A stretch of 64,000 nucleotides of DNA, from the NCBI GenBank assembly GCA_000717735.1, contig JOBE01000039.1, positions 9,570-73,569 on the forward strand. Reading direction: 5' to 3'. Below are positions 34,158-42,959 of this stretch, piece after piece; position 1 is the first letter of the stretch; each line of letters opens with the position of its first letter. A model generated the notes under the pieces. The model searched no databases and had not been told where the DNA came from. It saw nothing but the letters and a program-made list of their open reading frames with translations. A program made the position numbers and the translations under genes. Source of the stretch: Streptomyces griseoluteus. GTDB lineage: Bacteria; Actinomycetota; Actinomycetes; Streptomycetales; Streptomycetaceae.

Positions 34158-34979
34158 TCAGTTCTCGACCTTCGGCGCGGCCTCGTACTTGTAGCCGGAC
34201 GGGCCGAAGTGCTGCTTGACGAGCTTCTCCCAGGTGCCGTCGGAGACCATCTTCTCCAGCGCCTTGTTGATCTTGCCGCGCAGCTCGTCGTCGCCCTTCT
34301 TGACGCCGATGCCGTACTTCTCGTCGCTCATCCGCAGACCGGCGAGCTTGAACTTGCCCGCGTGCTCCTTCTGCGAGGCGTACCCGGCGAGGATGGAGTC
34401 GTCGGTGGTCAGGGCGTCGACACGCTTGTTCTCCAGGCCGGTCAGGCACTCGGAGTAGCCGCCGAGCTGCTGGAGGTCGGCCTTCGGGGCGAGCTTGTCC
34501 TTGACGTTCTGCGCGGAGGTCGAGCCGGTGACCGAGCAGAGCTTCTTGGAGTTCAGGTCCTCGACCTTGGTGATCGAGCTGTCGTCGGCGCGCACGAGCA
34601 GGTCCTGGTGGGCCAGGAAGTACGGACCGGCGAAGTCGACCTCCTTCTTGCGCTTGTCGTTGATCGAGTAGCTGGCGACGACGAACTTCACGTCACCGTT
34701 CTTGATCAGGTTCTCGCGCTCGGCGCTGGGCGCCTGCTTGAAGTCGATCTTGTCCTCGGCGTAGCCGAGCTCCTTGGCGACGTAACGGGCGACGTCCACG
34801 TCGAAGCCGGCGTACTTGCCGTCCGGGGTCTTCAGGCCCAGGCCGGGCTGGTCGAACTTGATGCCGACGTTGATCTTGTCACCGTTGCTGCCGGAGTCCG
34901 AGCCGCCGCCGCAGGCGGTGGCGGTCAGGGCGAGGACGGCGGCGGCCGCGACGGCGGTGGAGGTGCGACGAAGCTTCAT
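34158..34979 (-). CDS. gluB: Glutamate-type ABC transporter substrate-binding lipoprotein GluB
   Basis: The 273-residue lipoprotein has a signal peptide ending in the lipobox LTATACGGG, with C23 as the lipid anchor. A family 3 (polar amino acid) solute-binding domain follows, including TPDGKYAGFDVDVARYVAKE and KNGDVKFVVASYSINDKRK. It captures glutamate, or possibly aspartate or glutamine, outside the cell for the GluCD channel. It lies second in the gluABCD operon, with two hairpins downstream that should favour higher GluB levels. Confidence 0.92.
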   Translation of the reverse strand: MKLRRTSTAVAAAAVLALTATACGGGSDSGSNGDKINVGIKFDQPGLGLKTPDGKYAGFDVDVARYVAKELGYAEDKIDFKQAPSAERENLIKNGDVKFVVASYSINDKRKKEVDFAGPYFLAHQDLLVRADDSSITKVEDLNSKKLCSVTGSTSAQNVKDKLAPKADLQQLGGYSECLTGLENKRVDALTTDDSILAGYASQKEHAGKFKLAGLRMSDEKYGIGVKKGDDELRGKINKALEKMVSDGTWEKLVKQHFGPSGYKYEAAPKVEN

Positions 34980-35033
34980 CGAGGAATGTCCCTTGATCTA
35001 GAAGTGAGTTGGGAAGAATAGGCCCGAACTCGC

Positions 35034-35831
35034 TCAGTGGTGAAGGATCTTGGAGAGGAAGTCCTTGGCCCGGTCGCTGCGCGGGTTGCTGAAGAACTCC
35101 TCGGGCGTGGCCTGTTCGACGATGCGTCCGTCGGCCATGAACACGACCCGGTTGGCGGCGGAGCGGGCGAAACCCATCTCGTGGGTCACGACCACCATCG
35201 TCATGCCGTCCCTGGCCAGCTGCTGCATGACCTCCAGGACCTCGTTGATCATCTCGGGGTCGAGAGCCGAGGTCGGCTCGTCGAACAGCATGACCTTCGG
35301 GCCCATCGCGAGGGCGCGGGCGATCGCCACGCGCTGCTGCTGACCACCGGAGAGCTGCGCGGGGTACTTGTCCGCCTGGGTGCCGACCCCGACCCGGTCC
35401 AGCAGGGCGCGGGCCTTGGCCTCGGCGGCCTTCTTCTCCGTCCTGCGGACCTTGATCTGCCCCAGCATCACGTTCTCGAGCACCGTCTTGTGCGCGAAGA
35501 GGTTGAACGACTGGAACACCATGCCGACGTCGGACCGCAGTCGGGCGAGCTCCTTGCCCTCCGTCGGCAGCGGCTTGCCGTCGATGCTGATGGAGCCGGA
35601 GTCGATGCTCTCCAGCCGGTTGATCGTGCGGCACAGCGTCGACTTGCCGGACCCGGACGGTCCGATGACGACCACGACCTCGCCGCGGCTGATCGTCAGG
35701 TCGATGTCCTGGAGGACATGCAGTGCGCCGAAGTGCTTGTTCACGCCGGACAGTACGACCAGGTCGTCCGCGGCGCGCGGGGTGTCCTCAGGCCCCTTGG
35801 ACACTGACTGGGACACAGACTCTCCGCTCAT
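35034..35831 (-). CDS. gluA: Glutamate-type ABC transporter ATPase GluA
   Basis: The 265-residue ATPase has Walker [10 protein letters not shown], the Q-loop [13 protein letters not shown], signature LSGGQQQR, Walker [13 protein letters not shown] and switch histidine VVVTHEMG. The order and the PAAT-type sequence fit the glutamate-uptake family. An acidic Ser-rich N-terminus (1-22) precedes the domain and the start could be slightly internal. It opens the gluABCD operon, 54 bases ahead of gluB. The operon is divergent from the OmpR-type regulator, with 274 bases between. Confidence 0.93.
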   Translation of the reverse strand: MSGESVSQSVSKGPEDTPRAADDLVVLSGVNKHFGALHVLQDIDLTISRGEVVVVIGPSGSGKSTLCRTINRLESIDSGSISIDGKPLPTEGKELARLRSDVGMVFQSFNLFAHKTVLENVMLGQIKVRRTEKKAAEAKARALLDRVGVGTQADKYPAQLSGGQQQRVAIARALAMGPKVMLFDEPTSALDPEMINEVLEVMQQLARDGMTMVVVTHEMGFARSAANRVVFMADGRIVEQATPEEFFSNPRSDRAKDFLSKILHH

Positions 35832-36024
35832 CGGGCTCTTGCTCCGTCCTCCTCGGTTGGGGAGGACACTAGAGACCCGATGTGAGGACCGTCATTACAT
35901 CTGAGCGGAAATTGAGGATAACGATCCGGCCGCAACCGGACACAGTGTGTGAACGGGACACCCGCAGCCGTCCCGGGTGCATAACAGAAACACCGGCGAC
36001 ACAGGGTGACACTTGACTGTGACA

Positions 36025-36039
36025 CCGAAGATCGGTGTT
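36025..36039. repeat. small palindrome upstream of the OmpR-type regulator
   Basis: CACCGA and TCGGTG flank AGA, just downstream of TTGACT (36013-36018), which could be a -35 box. The site may be part of the regulator's promoter. Confidence 0.35.
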
Positions 36040-36044
36040 CATGC

Positions 36045-36064
36045 CCTGGTACCACCTGGTACAC
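36045..36064 (+). promoter_or_regulatory. tandem 10-base direct repeat, candidate OmpR-type operator
   Basis: CCTGGTACCA at 36045-36054 is followed without gap by CCTGGTACAC at 36055-36064, so the two half-sites lie one helical turn apart. OmpR-family regulators bind such head-to-tail repeats. The site is 42 bases before the response-regulator ATG, so autoregulation is plausible. Confidence 0.5.
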
Positions 36065-36105
36065 AGAGAGCCGCCGATCGGCACATCACCACGGAGGAGG
36101 TACGT

Positions 36106-36819
36106 ATGCGACTGCTGCTCGTCGAGGACGACGACCATGTCGCCGCCGCCCTCTCCGCGATCCTCGCCCGGCACGGCTTCACCGTCACCCACGCCCGCAA
36201 CGGCGAGGAGGCGCTCCAGGCCGTCCTGCCCACGGCGCAGGGCGAGCGCCCCTCCTACGGGGTGATCCTGCTCGACCTCGGCCTCCCCGACCAGGACGGC
36301 TACCAGGTCTGCGGCCGCATCCGGAAGCTCACCACCACCCCGGTGATCATGGTGACCGCCCGGGCCGACGTACGCTCCCGGATCCACGGGCTCAACCTCG
36401 GCGCCGACGACTACGTCGTCAAGCCCTACGACCCCGGCGAGCTCCTCGCCCGCATCCACGCGGTCAGCCGGCGCAACGCCGGCACCGAAGAGGCCGGCGG
36501 GAGCGGCACCGGCACCGACGGCACCCTGCTGCGGCTGGGATCCGTCACCATCGAGCTGCCCACCCGGCGCGTCAGCGTCGAAGGCGAGAGCGTCCCCCTC
36601 ACCCGCAAGGAGTTCGACCTGCTCGCCCTCCTCGCCCAGCGCCCCGGAGTCGTCTTCCGCCGGGAGCAGATCATCAGCGAGGTCTGGCACACCAGTTGGG
36701 AGGGGACCGGCCGCACCCTGGAGGTGCACGTCGCCTCCCTGCGCTCCAAGCTGCGCATGCCCGCCCTCATCGAGACCGTGCGGGGCGTCGGCTACCGCCT
36801 GGTCGCCCCCGCCGCCTGA
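36106..36819 (+). CDS. OmpR-family response regulator
   Basis: The 237-residue regulator has a receiver domain (1-120) with the EDDDH acidic pocket, Asp in VILLDLGLPDQDGY near residue 57 and Lys in YVVKPY. A winged-helix DNA-binding domain at about 140-235 follows, with LTRKEFDLLALLAQRPG. GGAGGAGG at 36093-36100 fixes the ATG at 36106 rather than the frame from 36013. The cognate kinase starts 18 bases downstream. The signal and targets are unknown. Confidence 0.93.
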   Translation: MRLLLVEDDDHVAAALSAILARHGFTVTHARNGEEALQAVLPTAQGERPSYGVILLDLGLPDQDGYQVCGRIRKLTTTPVIMVTARADVRSRIHGLNLGADDYVVKPYDPGELLARIHAVSRRNAGTEEAGGSGTGTDGTLLRLGSVTIELPTRRVSVEGESVPLTRKEFDLLALLAQRPGVVFRREQIISEVWHTSWEGTGRTLEVHVASLRSKLRMPALIETVRGVGYRLVAPAA

Positions 36820-36837
36820 CCGCGGGACGGCCCCTCC

Positions 36838-38274
36838 GTGCGCACCCGCCTCTTGCCGCTGCTCATCGTCCTGATGGCGGGCGTCCTGCTCGCCCTCGGC
36901 TTCCCGCTCGCCGCCAGCCTCGCCGCGTCCGAACAGCAGCGGGTCATCGTCGACCGGCTCGACGACGGCGCGCGCTTCGCCGCCCTGGCCCAGTTCGTCA
37001 GCGACACCAGCCCCGGCACCGACGAGCGGCGCGCCACCCTCCGCGGCGAACTCGCCAGCTACCACGACGTGTACGACATCCGCGTCGGCATCTTCTACCG
37101 CGACAACCGGTCCATGGCCGCCGCCCCCGAGGACTGGGTCGTCCCGTACGAGGGGGAGGGCCGCCGCGCCTTCCGCGAGGCGCTGCTCGGCCGCCGCAGC
37201 CACGACCCGCCCCAGGTGTGGCCCTGGCAGGGGCACGCCCGGATCACCATCGCCTCCCCGGTCGTCAGGGACGGTGACGTCGTCGCCGTCGTCGTCACCG
37301 ACTCGCCCACCGGACAGCTCCGTTCCCGCATCCTGCGCGGCTGGCTGCTGATCTTCGCGGGCGAGGCCGCCGCCATGCTGCTCGCCGTCGGCGCCGCCTT
37401 CCGGCTCACCGGCTGGGTCCTGCGTCCCGTCCGCGTCCTCGACTCCGTCACCCACGACATCGCCACCGGGCGGATGAACTCGCGCGTCGCCGCGACCGGT
37501 GGGCCGCCCGAACTGCGACGCCTCGCCCGCTCGTTCAACGAGATGGCCGACAACGTCGAGGAAGCGCTCGAACAGCAGCGGGCGTTCGTCGCCGACGCCT
37601 CCCACCAACTGCGCAACCCGCTGGCCGCGCTGCTCCTGCGGATCGAGCTGCTCGCCATGGAGCTCCCCGAGGGGAACGAGGAGATCGCCTCCGTACGGAC
37701 CGAGGGCAAGCGCCTCTCCCAGGTCCTCGACGACCTCCTCGACCTGGCCCTCGCCGAGCACACGGCGGCCGAGCTGCGGCTCGTCGACGTCGGCGCGCTC
37801 ACCGCCGAGCGGGTCGCCTCCTGGCGGCCGGTCGCCGACGACAAGGGCGTCCTGCTGACCGGGGAGTGCGGGGCCGCCACGGGGTGGGCGGACCCGGTGG
37901 CGCTCTCCAGCGCCCTGGACGCGGTGATCGACAACGCGCTCAAGTTCACGCCGCCGGGGGAGGAGGTCACCGTCACGGTCCCGGTGCCGAAGGGCACCGA
38001 CGGCGTCTCGGTCGTCGTCGCCGACCACGGGCCCGGCCTCACCGAGGACGAGCTGGTACGGGTCGGCGACCGCTTCTGGCGCTCCGGGCGGCACCAGAAC
38101 GTCAAGGGCTCGGGGCTCGGCCTGTCCATCACGCGCGTCCTGCTGACGGCCGGTGGCGGAAGCCTCGCGTTCGCCCCGAACGAGCCGCACGGGCTACGGG
38201 TGACGGTGACGGTCCCCCGGCACGCTCCCGCCGACGGCGGCAGGAGCACCGGTCAGGGCTTCACCGAGCGGTAG
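36838..38274 (+). CDS. HAMP-containing sensor histidine kinase
   Basis: The 478-residue membrane kinase has a first helix at about 7-30, a roughly 130-residue extracellular sensor domain and a second helix at about 165-190. HAMP (about 190-245), HisKA with the phospho-histidine H256 in ADASHQLRNPLAA, and HATPase_c with GSGLGLSITRVLL follow. It pairs with the regulator just upstream. Its 3' end overlaps the convergent TAXI binding-protein gene by 22 bases, so the two genes may interfere at their ends. The GTG start is supported by the immediate membrane helix. Confidence 0.92.
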   Translation: MRTRLLPLLIVLMAGVLLALGFPLAASLAASEQQRVIVDRLDDGARFAALAQFVSDTSPGTDERRATLRGELASYHDVYDIRVGIFYRDNRSMAAAPEDWVVPYEGEGRRAFREALLGRRSHDPPQVWPWQGHARITIASPVVRDGDVVAVVVTDSPTGQLRSRILRGWLLIFAGEAAAMLLAVGAAFRLTGWVLRPVRVLDSVTHDIATGRMNSRVAATGGPPELRRLARSFNEMADNVEEALEQQRAFVADASHQLRNPLAALLLRIELLAMELPEGNEEIASVRTEGKRLSQVLDDLLDLALAEHTAAELRLVDVGALTAERVASWRPVADDKGVLLTGECGAATGWADPVALSSALDAVIDNALKFTPPGEEVTVTVPVPKGTDGVSVVVADHGPGLTEDELVRVGDRFWRSGRHQNVKGSGLGLSITRVLLTAGGGSLAFAPNEPHGLRVTVTVPRHAPADGGRSTGQGFTER

Positions 38275-39251
38275 TAGCGGCGGGCACCCTCGTGCAGCTT
38301 CAGGGGTTCCGTGTAGACGGCGGTCCGCAGGTCCACCAGCTGGGCCGGGTGGACCTGGCCGCCGATCCGGTCCCGGCTCCTGATCACCGTACGGGTGAAG
38401 CCCTCCACCAGGTCCCGGTCGGCCTCGACCGTGGTGACCAGGAGGTTCGCCACCGCCAGCGTCTCCACCTGCTGCCCGTCCTGGGCCTTCGTGTACGCGT
38501 CGGCGGGGATCACCGCCGACCGGTAGTGCCGGGTCGCGTCGCCGGCCTGGTGCAGCCGGTCCACCAGGGCCGCGTCCAGCGGGATCAGCCGGATCGGGAA
38601 GCGCTCGGACAGGCCCTGCACCGCGTGGGTGGGCAGCCCGCCCGACCAGAAGAAGGCGTCGAGATCGCCACTCTGCAAGAGCCCCGGCATCGTGTCGATG
38701 CCCGCCGACACCGGCTCGACGTCCCGGGTGGGCGTGAGGCCGGCCGCCGCGAGGACCCGGTCGGCGATCAGCCGTACGCCGGAACCGTCCTGGCCGACCC
38801 CGACCCGTAGCCCGCGCAGGTCCTGGGGCTCGCGGATCTCCGAGCCCTTGCGGACCACCAGCTGGACGTAGTCGTCGTACAGCCGGGCGCAGCCGCGCAG
38901 CCGCTCGAAGCCGGGCCTGCGCTCCCGCTGGTACTGGGCCACCGCGTCGGCCGTCGCGACGGTGAAGTCGGCCTCGCCCGTGGCCACCCGGGCCAGGTTC
39001 TGCTGGGAGCCCTCGCTGTCCTTGAGCCGTATCGACACCTCGGGCAGGTCCGTGGCGAGGGCCTGCTTGAGCAGCTTCCCGTACCGCTGGTAGACGCCGG
39101 TGGGGACGCCCGTACTGAAGGTGACCGTGCCGCTCGGCGCGGGTGCGCCGAAGGGTGCCAGCCACCACACCAGCACCCCGCACAGCGCGAGCAGCGCGGC
39201 CGAGGCCGCCAGGACACGGCGGCGGGCGGCACGGGAGAGCGAGGCGAACAT
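38253..39251 (-). CDS. TAXI-family TRAP transporter solute-binding protein
   Basis: The 332-residue protein has an N-terminal membrane anchor (about 13-33) and a TAXI-type binding domain starting TVTFSTGVPTGVYQRYGKLL. Its conserved later segment is GVGQDGSGVRLIADRVL. TAXI proteins deliver organic acids such as 2-oxoglutarate or glutamate to fused DctQM TRAP permeases. No TRAP permease gene is adjacent, so it may act with a distant permease or present ligand to the neighbouring kinase. CAGGAT lies seven bases before the ATG on the minus strand, overlapping an inverted repeat. Confidence 0.85.
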   Translation of the reverse strand: MFASLSRAARRRVLAASAALLALCGVLVWWLAPFGAPAPSGTVTFSTGVPTGVYQRYGKLLKQALATDLPEVSIRLKDSEGSQQNLARVATGEADFTVATADAVAQYQRERRPGFERLRGCARLYDDYVQLVVRKGSEIREPQDLRGLRVGVGQDGSGVRLIADRVLAAAGLTPTRDVEPVSAGIDTMPGLLQSGDLDAFFWSGGLPTHAVQGLSERFPIRLIPLDAALVDRLHQAGDATRHYRSAVIPADAYTKAQDGQQVETLAVANLLVTTVEADRDLVEGFTRTVIRSRDRIGGQVHPAQLVDLRTAVYTEPLKLHEGARRYYRSVKP

Positions 39252-39257
39252 GACGGC

Positions 39258-39293
39258 GATCCTGCCAGCTCACCGCCGTCCCTGGCCAGGATC
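39258..39293. promoter_or_regulatory. inverted repeat over the TAXI gene promoter
   Basis: GATCCTGCCAG (39258-39268) faces CTGGCCAGGATC (39282-39293), with one base of mismatch. The left arm contains the putative -10 box CAGGAT (minus strand) seven bases before the TAXI start, so a bound repressor would cover the promoter. Confidence 0.45.
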
Positions 39294-39304
39294 GGCGGTG
39301 TGGG

Positions 39305-39342
39305 CGTCCGTACGGACCCGGGCGAGCGGGCCCGTACGGACG
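39305..39342 (-). terminator. hairpin terminator after the RCC1 operon
   Basis: CGTCCGTACGG-a-CCCG (39305-39320) pairs with CGGG-c-CCGTACGGACG (39327-39342) around a six-base loop. It lies 12 bases past the stop of the last RCC1 gene and separates that operon from the TAXI gene on the same strand. No T-run follows. Confidence 0.7.
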
Positions 39343-39353
39343 TCAGGGGCTCG

Positions 39354-40547
39354 TCAGTAGGCGAAGCCGGACTTGCCCGTCTTCGTCGTGGTGACGTGGG
39401 TGATGCCGCTGCCGGGCGGCAGCGCGACCGTGGTGACGCTCGGGGCCGTGGGCGTGGTCGTCGAACCGTCGCCGAGCTGGGCGGCCCCGTTGGCGCCCCA
39501 GCCGATCACCGAGCCGTCGTCGAGCGCGGCCAGGGTGAAGTCGGCTCCGCCCGCGATGTCCTGCACGCCCTTGAGGCCGTCCAGGACGACCGGGGTGGTG
39601 CGGTGGGCGTTGGTGCCGTCGCCGAGCTGCCGGTCGGTGTTCTTGCCCCAGCCGGCCAGGCTGCCGTCGTCGAGGACGGCGAAGGCGGACGCCGAGGTGG
39701 CGAAGACCTTGGCCACCGCGTCCAGGTAGGCGACGTCGACCGGCTTGTTGCTGTCGACGACGGTGTCGTTGCCGAGCTGGCCCTCGGTGCCCTTGCCCCA
39801 GGTCTTCACCGTGCCCTCGGCGGTGAGGGCGACGACGTGCTCGCAGCCCACCGCGATGGACTCGACGTCGACGAGGTCGGGGACCATCTGCGGGGTCTCG
39901 CGGGTCGTGTTGTTGCCCGTGCCGAGCCTGCCGTTGGTGCCCAGGCCCCAGGTCCAGACGGTGCCGTCCTGGCGCAGCGCCACGCTGAAGTCGCAGCCGG
40001 CACCGACGTCCTTGACCTTGTCCAGGCTCTGTACGGGGATCGGGGTCTTGTACGGGTTGGTGGTGTCCTGGCCGGTGCCCAGCTGCTTCGAGGCGTTGCT
40101 GCCCCAGGCGAGGACCCGGCCGCCCTTGACGGCGAGGGCGTGGTTCGCGCCGGCGGAGACCTCGCTCACCCCGGAGAGTCCGGCGACGGTGGCCGGGAAG
40201 GACTGGGTGACGGTGGTGCCGTTGCCGAGCTGGCCGGTGGCGTTGGAGCCCCAGCTCTTGACGGTGCCGTCCTTGAGGAGGGCGACGGCGAAGCCGTTCG
40301 CGGCGGTGCCGGCACCGCCGCCGCCTCCGGACAGCTCACGGACGTCGTCCCGGGTGATGCCGGAGACGGCCGCGGGGGTCTGCTGGGCGAGGATGCTGCC
40401 GTTGCCCAGCTGTCCCTGCGCGTTCTCGCCCCAGGCGCGCACCCAGGGGTCGGTGCCGGCGGCGGCGTGGGCGGTGAGGACGGGGGCGGTGAGGGCGGTG
40501 GCCACCGTGAGGGCGGTGAGCAGGGTGATGCGCTTGCGGTGGTGCAC
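39354..40547 (-). CDS. secreted RCC1-repeat beta-propeller protein (third of three)
   Basis: The 397-residue protein has a Sec signal peptide ending about AHA-AAG (residue 29) and seven RCC1-type repeats with the W-G-x-N-x-x-x-Q-L-G-[ND]-G consensus, predicting a seven-bladed propeller. The mature chain has only two cysteines, C185 and C235, 50 residues apart in blades 4 and 5. It ends Gly-Phe-Ala-Tyr, related to the YAY ends of its paralogues. Bacterial RCC1 proteins bind other proteins; no target is known. It is last in a minus-strand operon, 16 bases after the second gene. Confidence 0.88.
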   Translation of the reverse strand: MHHRKRITLLTALTVATALTAPVLTAHAAAGTDPWVRAWGENAQGQLGNGSILAQQTPAAVSGITRDDVRELSGGGGGAGTAANGFAVALLKDGTVKSWGSNATGQLGNGTTVTQSFPATVAGLSGVSEVSAGANHALAVKGGRVLAWGSNASKQLGTGQDTTNPYKTPIPVQSLDKVKDVGAGCDFSVALRQDGTVWTWGLGTNGRLGTGNNTTRETPQMVPDLVDVESIAVGCEHVVALTAEGTVKTWGKGTEGQLGNDTVVDSNKPVDVAYLDAVAKVFATSASAFAVLDDGSLAGWGKNTDRQLGDGTNAHRTTPVVLDGLKGVQDIAGGADFTLAALDDGSVIGWGANGAAQLGDGSTTTPTAPSVTTVALPPGSGITHVTTTKTGKSGFAY

Positions 40548-40563
40548 GGGAGGACCTTTCGGG

Positions 40564-41718
40564 TCAGTAGGCGTAGCTGGTCTGCCAGACGGTGGAGGCC
40601 GCTACGCGGGTCGTACCGCTGCCCGGGGGCAGGGCGGTGACCGGGGTGAGGGAGCTTGTGGTGGTGCCGTCGCCGAGCTGGCCGGAGCTGTTGTCGCCCC
40701 AGGACCGGACGGACCCGTCGGCGAGGACGGCGATCGTGTGCTTCCAGCCCCCGGCGACGGCGGTCACGTCGTCGAGCGCGGGGACCGGGACGGGGGTCGT
40801 CCGGTCGACGGCGGTGCCGTCGCCGAGCTGCCCCGCCGTGTTCCAGCCCCAGGCGCGGACGGTGCCGTCGTCCAGGACGGCGAGGTTGTGGTGGCCGCCG
40901 CTGAAGACGTGGGCGACTCCGTCGAGGTGCTGTACGTCCACGGGGGTCGGACTCGAGTCGGTGGCGCCGTTGCCGAGCTGGCCGGACGTGCCCCGGCCCC
41001 ACGCCTTCACGGTTCCTTCGGCGGTGAGTGCGAGGCTGTGATAGCAGCCGGTGGTGACGGCCACGACGTCGGTGAGACCCGGGACCTTCTTCGGGGTGTT
41101 CTGGTCGGTGGCGGAGCCGATGCCCAGCTGGCCGTCGGTGTTCCGGCCCCAGGTCCAGACGGTGCCGTCCTCGCGGAGGGCCACCGTGTGGTAGCAGCCT
41201 GCCGCGATGTCCTTCACCTTGTTCAGGCTCTGGACCGCTACCGGGCGCGTCGCCGCCTCCGCGCTGCCGTTGCCGAGCTGACCGAAGGCGTTGTCACCCC
41301 AGCCCAGGACCCGTCCCGCTCGGACGGCGAAGGCGAAATGGACCCCCGCCGCGACCTCGGAGACACGGGAGAGACCGGCGATCGTCGCCGGGAACGGCCG
41401 GCCGGTGGTCGTTCCGTCGCCCAGTTGACCGTTGCTGTTGCCGCCCCAGGACCGGACGGTGCCGTCGTTCAGGAGGGCGACGGCGAACGAGTTGACGTTG
41501 TTGCCCCCGCCGCCGCCCAGCTCACGCACATCGGCCAGGGCCAGGCCCTTGACCGCGGACGGGGTCCACTGGTCGAGCGTGGAGCCGTTGCCCAGCTGGC
41601 CGGCGGAGTTGAGTCCCCAGGAGCGCACCCATGGGTCGCTGGGTTCGGCGGCGGCCGGTGTACCGGCCACGAGGAGCGTGATCAGGGCGACGAGAGGCCG
41701 GGCGCAGGTGTACGTCAT
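40564..41718 (-). CDS. secreted RCC1-repeat beta-propeller protein (second of three)
   Basis: The 384-residue protein has a signal peptide (about 1-24, cleavage near PAAA) and seven RCC1 repeats such as VRSWGLNSAGQLGNG. It shares with its neighbours the blade-1 glycine run (RELGGGGG), the blade 4-5 cysteines C175 and C225, 50 residues apart, and a Tyr-Ala-Tyr C-terminus. Only these two cysteines remain after signal cleavage, so an inter-blade disulfide is likely. The gene lies 14 bases after the first RCC1 gene and 16 bases before the third. Function is unknown. Confidence 0.88.
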   Translation of the reverse strand: MTYTCARPLVALITLLVAGTPAAAEPSDPWVRSWGLNSAGQLGNGSTLDQWTPSAVKGLALADVRELGGGGGNNVNSFAVALLNDGTVRSWGGNSNGQLGDGTTTGRPFPATIAGLSRVSEVAAGVHFAFAVRAGRVLGWGDNAFGQLGNGSAEAATRPVAVQSLNKVKDIAAGCYHTVALREDGTVWTWGRNTDGQLGIGSATDQNTPKKVPGLTDVVAVTTGCYHSLALTAEGTVKAWGRGTSGQLGNGATDSSPTPVDVQHLDGVAHVFSGGHHNLAVLDDGTVRAWGWNTAGQLGDGTAVDRTTPVPVPALDDVTAVAGGWKHTIAVLADGSVRSWGDNSSGQLGDGTTTSSLTPVTALPPGSGTTRVAASTVWQTSYAY

Positions 41719-41732
41719 CGCGCACCCGCCCC

Positions 41733-42959
41733 TCAGTACGCGTACGTCGTGTTGCCGCCGAGCGACACCGCCACCGCCTTGATCGCCGAGCCCTCGTTGA
41801 GGATCTTCACCGACTCGTAGCGGGAGACCGTGGTGCCGTTGCCGAGCTGGCCCTCGCCGTTGTGGCCCCAGGCGAAGACGTCGTCGGCCGTGACGGCGAC
41901 GCCGTGCCGGGCGCCCGCGGCGAGGTGCTGGACGCCTTCGAGGCGCGGGATCTCGACGGGGGCGGTGCGGTTGGTGCGGGAGACGTTGGAGTCGAAGGCC
42001 TCGTCGGACTCCAGGAGCTGGCCGTACTGGTTGTTGCCCCAGCCCCAGACGTGGCTGTCGCTCGTCCTGACGTAGTTGTGGTGTGCGCCCGCCTCGATGT
42101 CGGAGACGCCCTCCACCCAGTCGACGTCGACCGGCAGGGTCGAGCTCTTGGTGCTGGAGTTGCCGAGCTGGCCGTAGAGGTTGTAGCCCCAGGCCTTGAC
42201 GGTGTCGTCGGAGGTGAGGGCGAGGGCGTGGTGGCAGCCGGCGTCGATCTCCACGATCTCCTTCAGGCCCTCGACCTGCCGGGGTACGGAGCTGGTGGCG
42301 CGGTTGCCGGTGCCGAGCTGGCCGTGGATGCCGCGGCCCCAGGCGTACACCTTGCCGTTCTCCAGGAGGGCGAGGCTGAAGTCGCAGCCGGCCGAGATCT
42401 GCTTGACCTTGGGCATGCCCTGGACGCGGTCGGGGACGGTGCGGCTGTCGCCGGTGCGGTTGTTGCCGAGCTGGCCGTAGGCGTTGTCTCCCCAGGAGTA
42501 GACCTGGCCGCTGGTGTCGAGGGCGAGGGCGTGCTGCCCGCCGGCCGCGATGTCCTTGATGTTGTTCAGGCGGGGGACGGTGGTGGGCACGGTCTGGTTG
42601 GCGTTGCCGCCGTTGCCGAGCTGGCCCGAGGAGTTGTGGCCCCAGGACTTGACCGTCTTGTCGGTACGGGCGAGGGCGAAGGAGTCGGCGGAGGAGGTGC
42701 CCCCCGCCGACATCTGGTCGACGTCGCCGCGGAAGAGGCTGGTGACCGAGGACGGGCTGAGGCTGTCGCTGAGGGTGCCGTTGCCGAGCTGGCCGGTGCG
42801 GCCCGCGCCCCAGCTCAGGACGGTCGGGTTGCCCTCGTTGGCCTGGGCGGCGGGGGCGAGGGCCGGGAGGGCGGCGAGGGCGGCGGTGGCGAGGACCGCG
42901 GCGGCGAAGGGCCGGGTGCGCGATGCCGGGCGCGGGGGGAGGGTTCGTGAACGGGACAT
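41733..42959 (-). CDS. secreted RCC1-repeat beta-propeller protein (first of three)
   Basis: The 408-residue protein has a basic Arg/Pro-rich N-region (1-17), a hydrophobic signal core and probable cleavage after AQA (about 40). Seven RCC1 repeats follow, for example VKSWGHNSSGQLGNG. The cysteines are C192 and C242, again 50 residues apart, and the C-terminus is Tyr-Ala-Tyr. It is less similar to the other two, which look like the more recent duplicates. GAAGGAGAG fixes the ATG at 42959. It leads the minus-strand operon, divergent from three other secreted-protein genes. Confidence 0.87.
   Translation of the reverse strand: MSRSRTLPPRPASRTRPFAAAVLATAALAALPALAPAAQANEGNPTVLSWGAGRTGQLGNGTLSDSLSPSSVTSLFRGDVDQMSAGGTSSADSFALARTDKTVKSWGHNSSGQLGNGGNANQTVPTTVPRLNNIKDIAAGGQHALALDTSGQVYSWGDNAYGQLGNNRTGDSRTVPDRVQGMPKVKQISAGCDFSLALLENGKVYAWGRGIHGQLGTGNRATSSVPRQVEGLKEIVEIDAGCHHALALTSDDTVKAWGYNLYGQLGNSSTKSSTLPVDVDWVEGVSDIEAGAHHNYVRTSDSHVWGWGNNQYGQLLESDEAFDSNVSRTNRTAPVEIPRLEGVQHLAAGARHGVAVTADDVFAWGHNGEGQLGNGTTVSRYESVKILNEGSAIKAVAVSLGGNTTYAY

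Noticed and set aside
35869..38190. 773-codon minus-strand frame opposite the OmpR-type regulator and kinase
   Set aside because: It lies antisense to two confident genes and lacks any recognisable motif or ribosome binding site.
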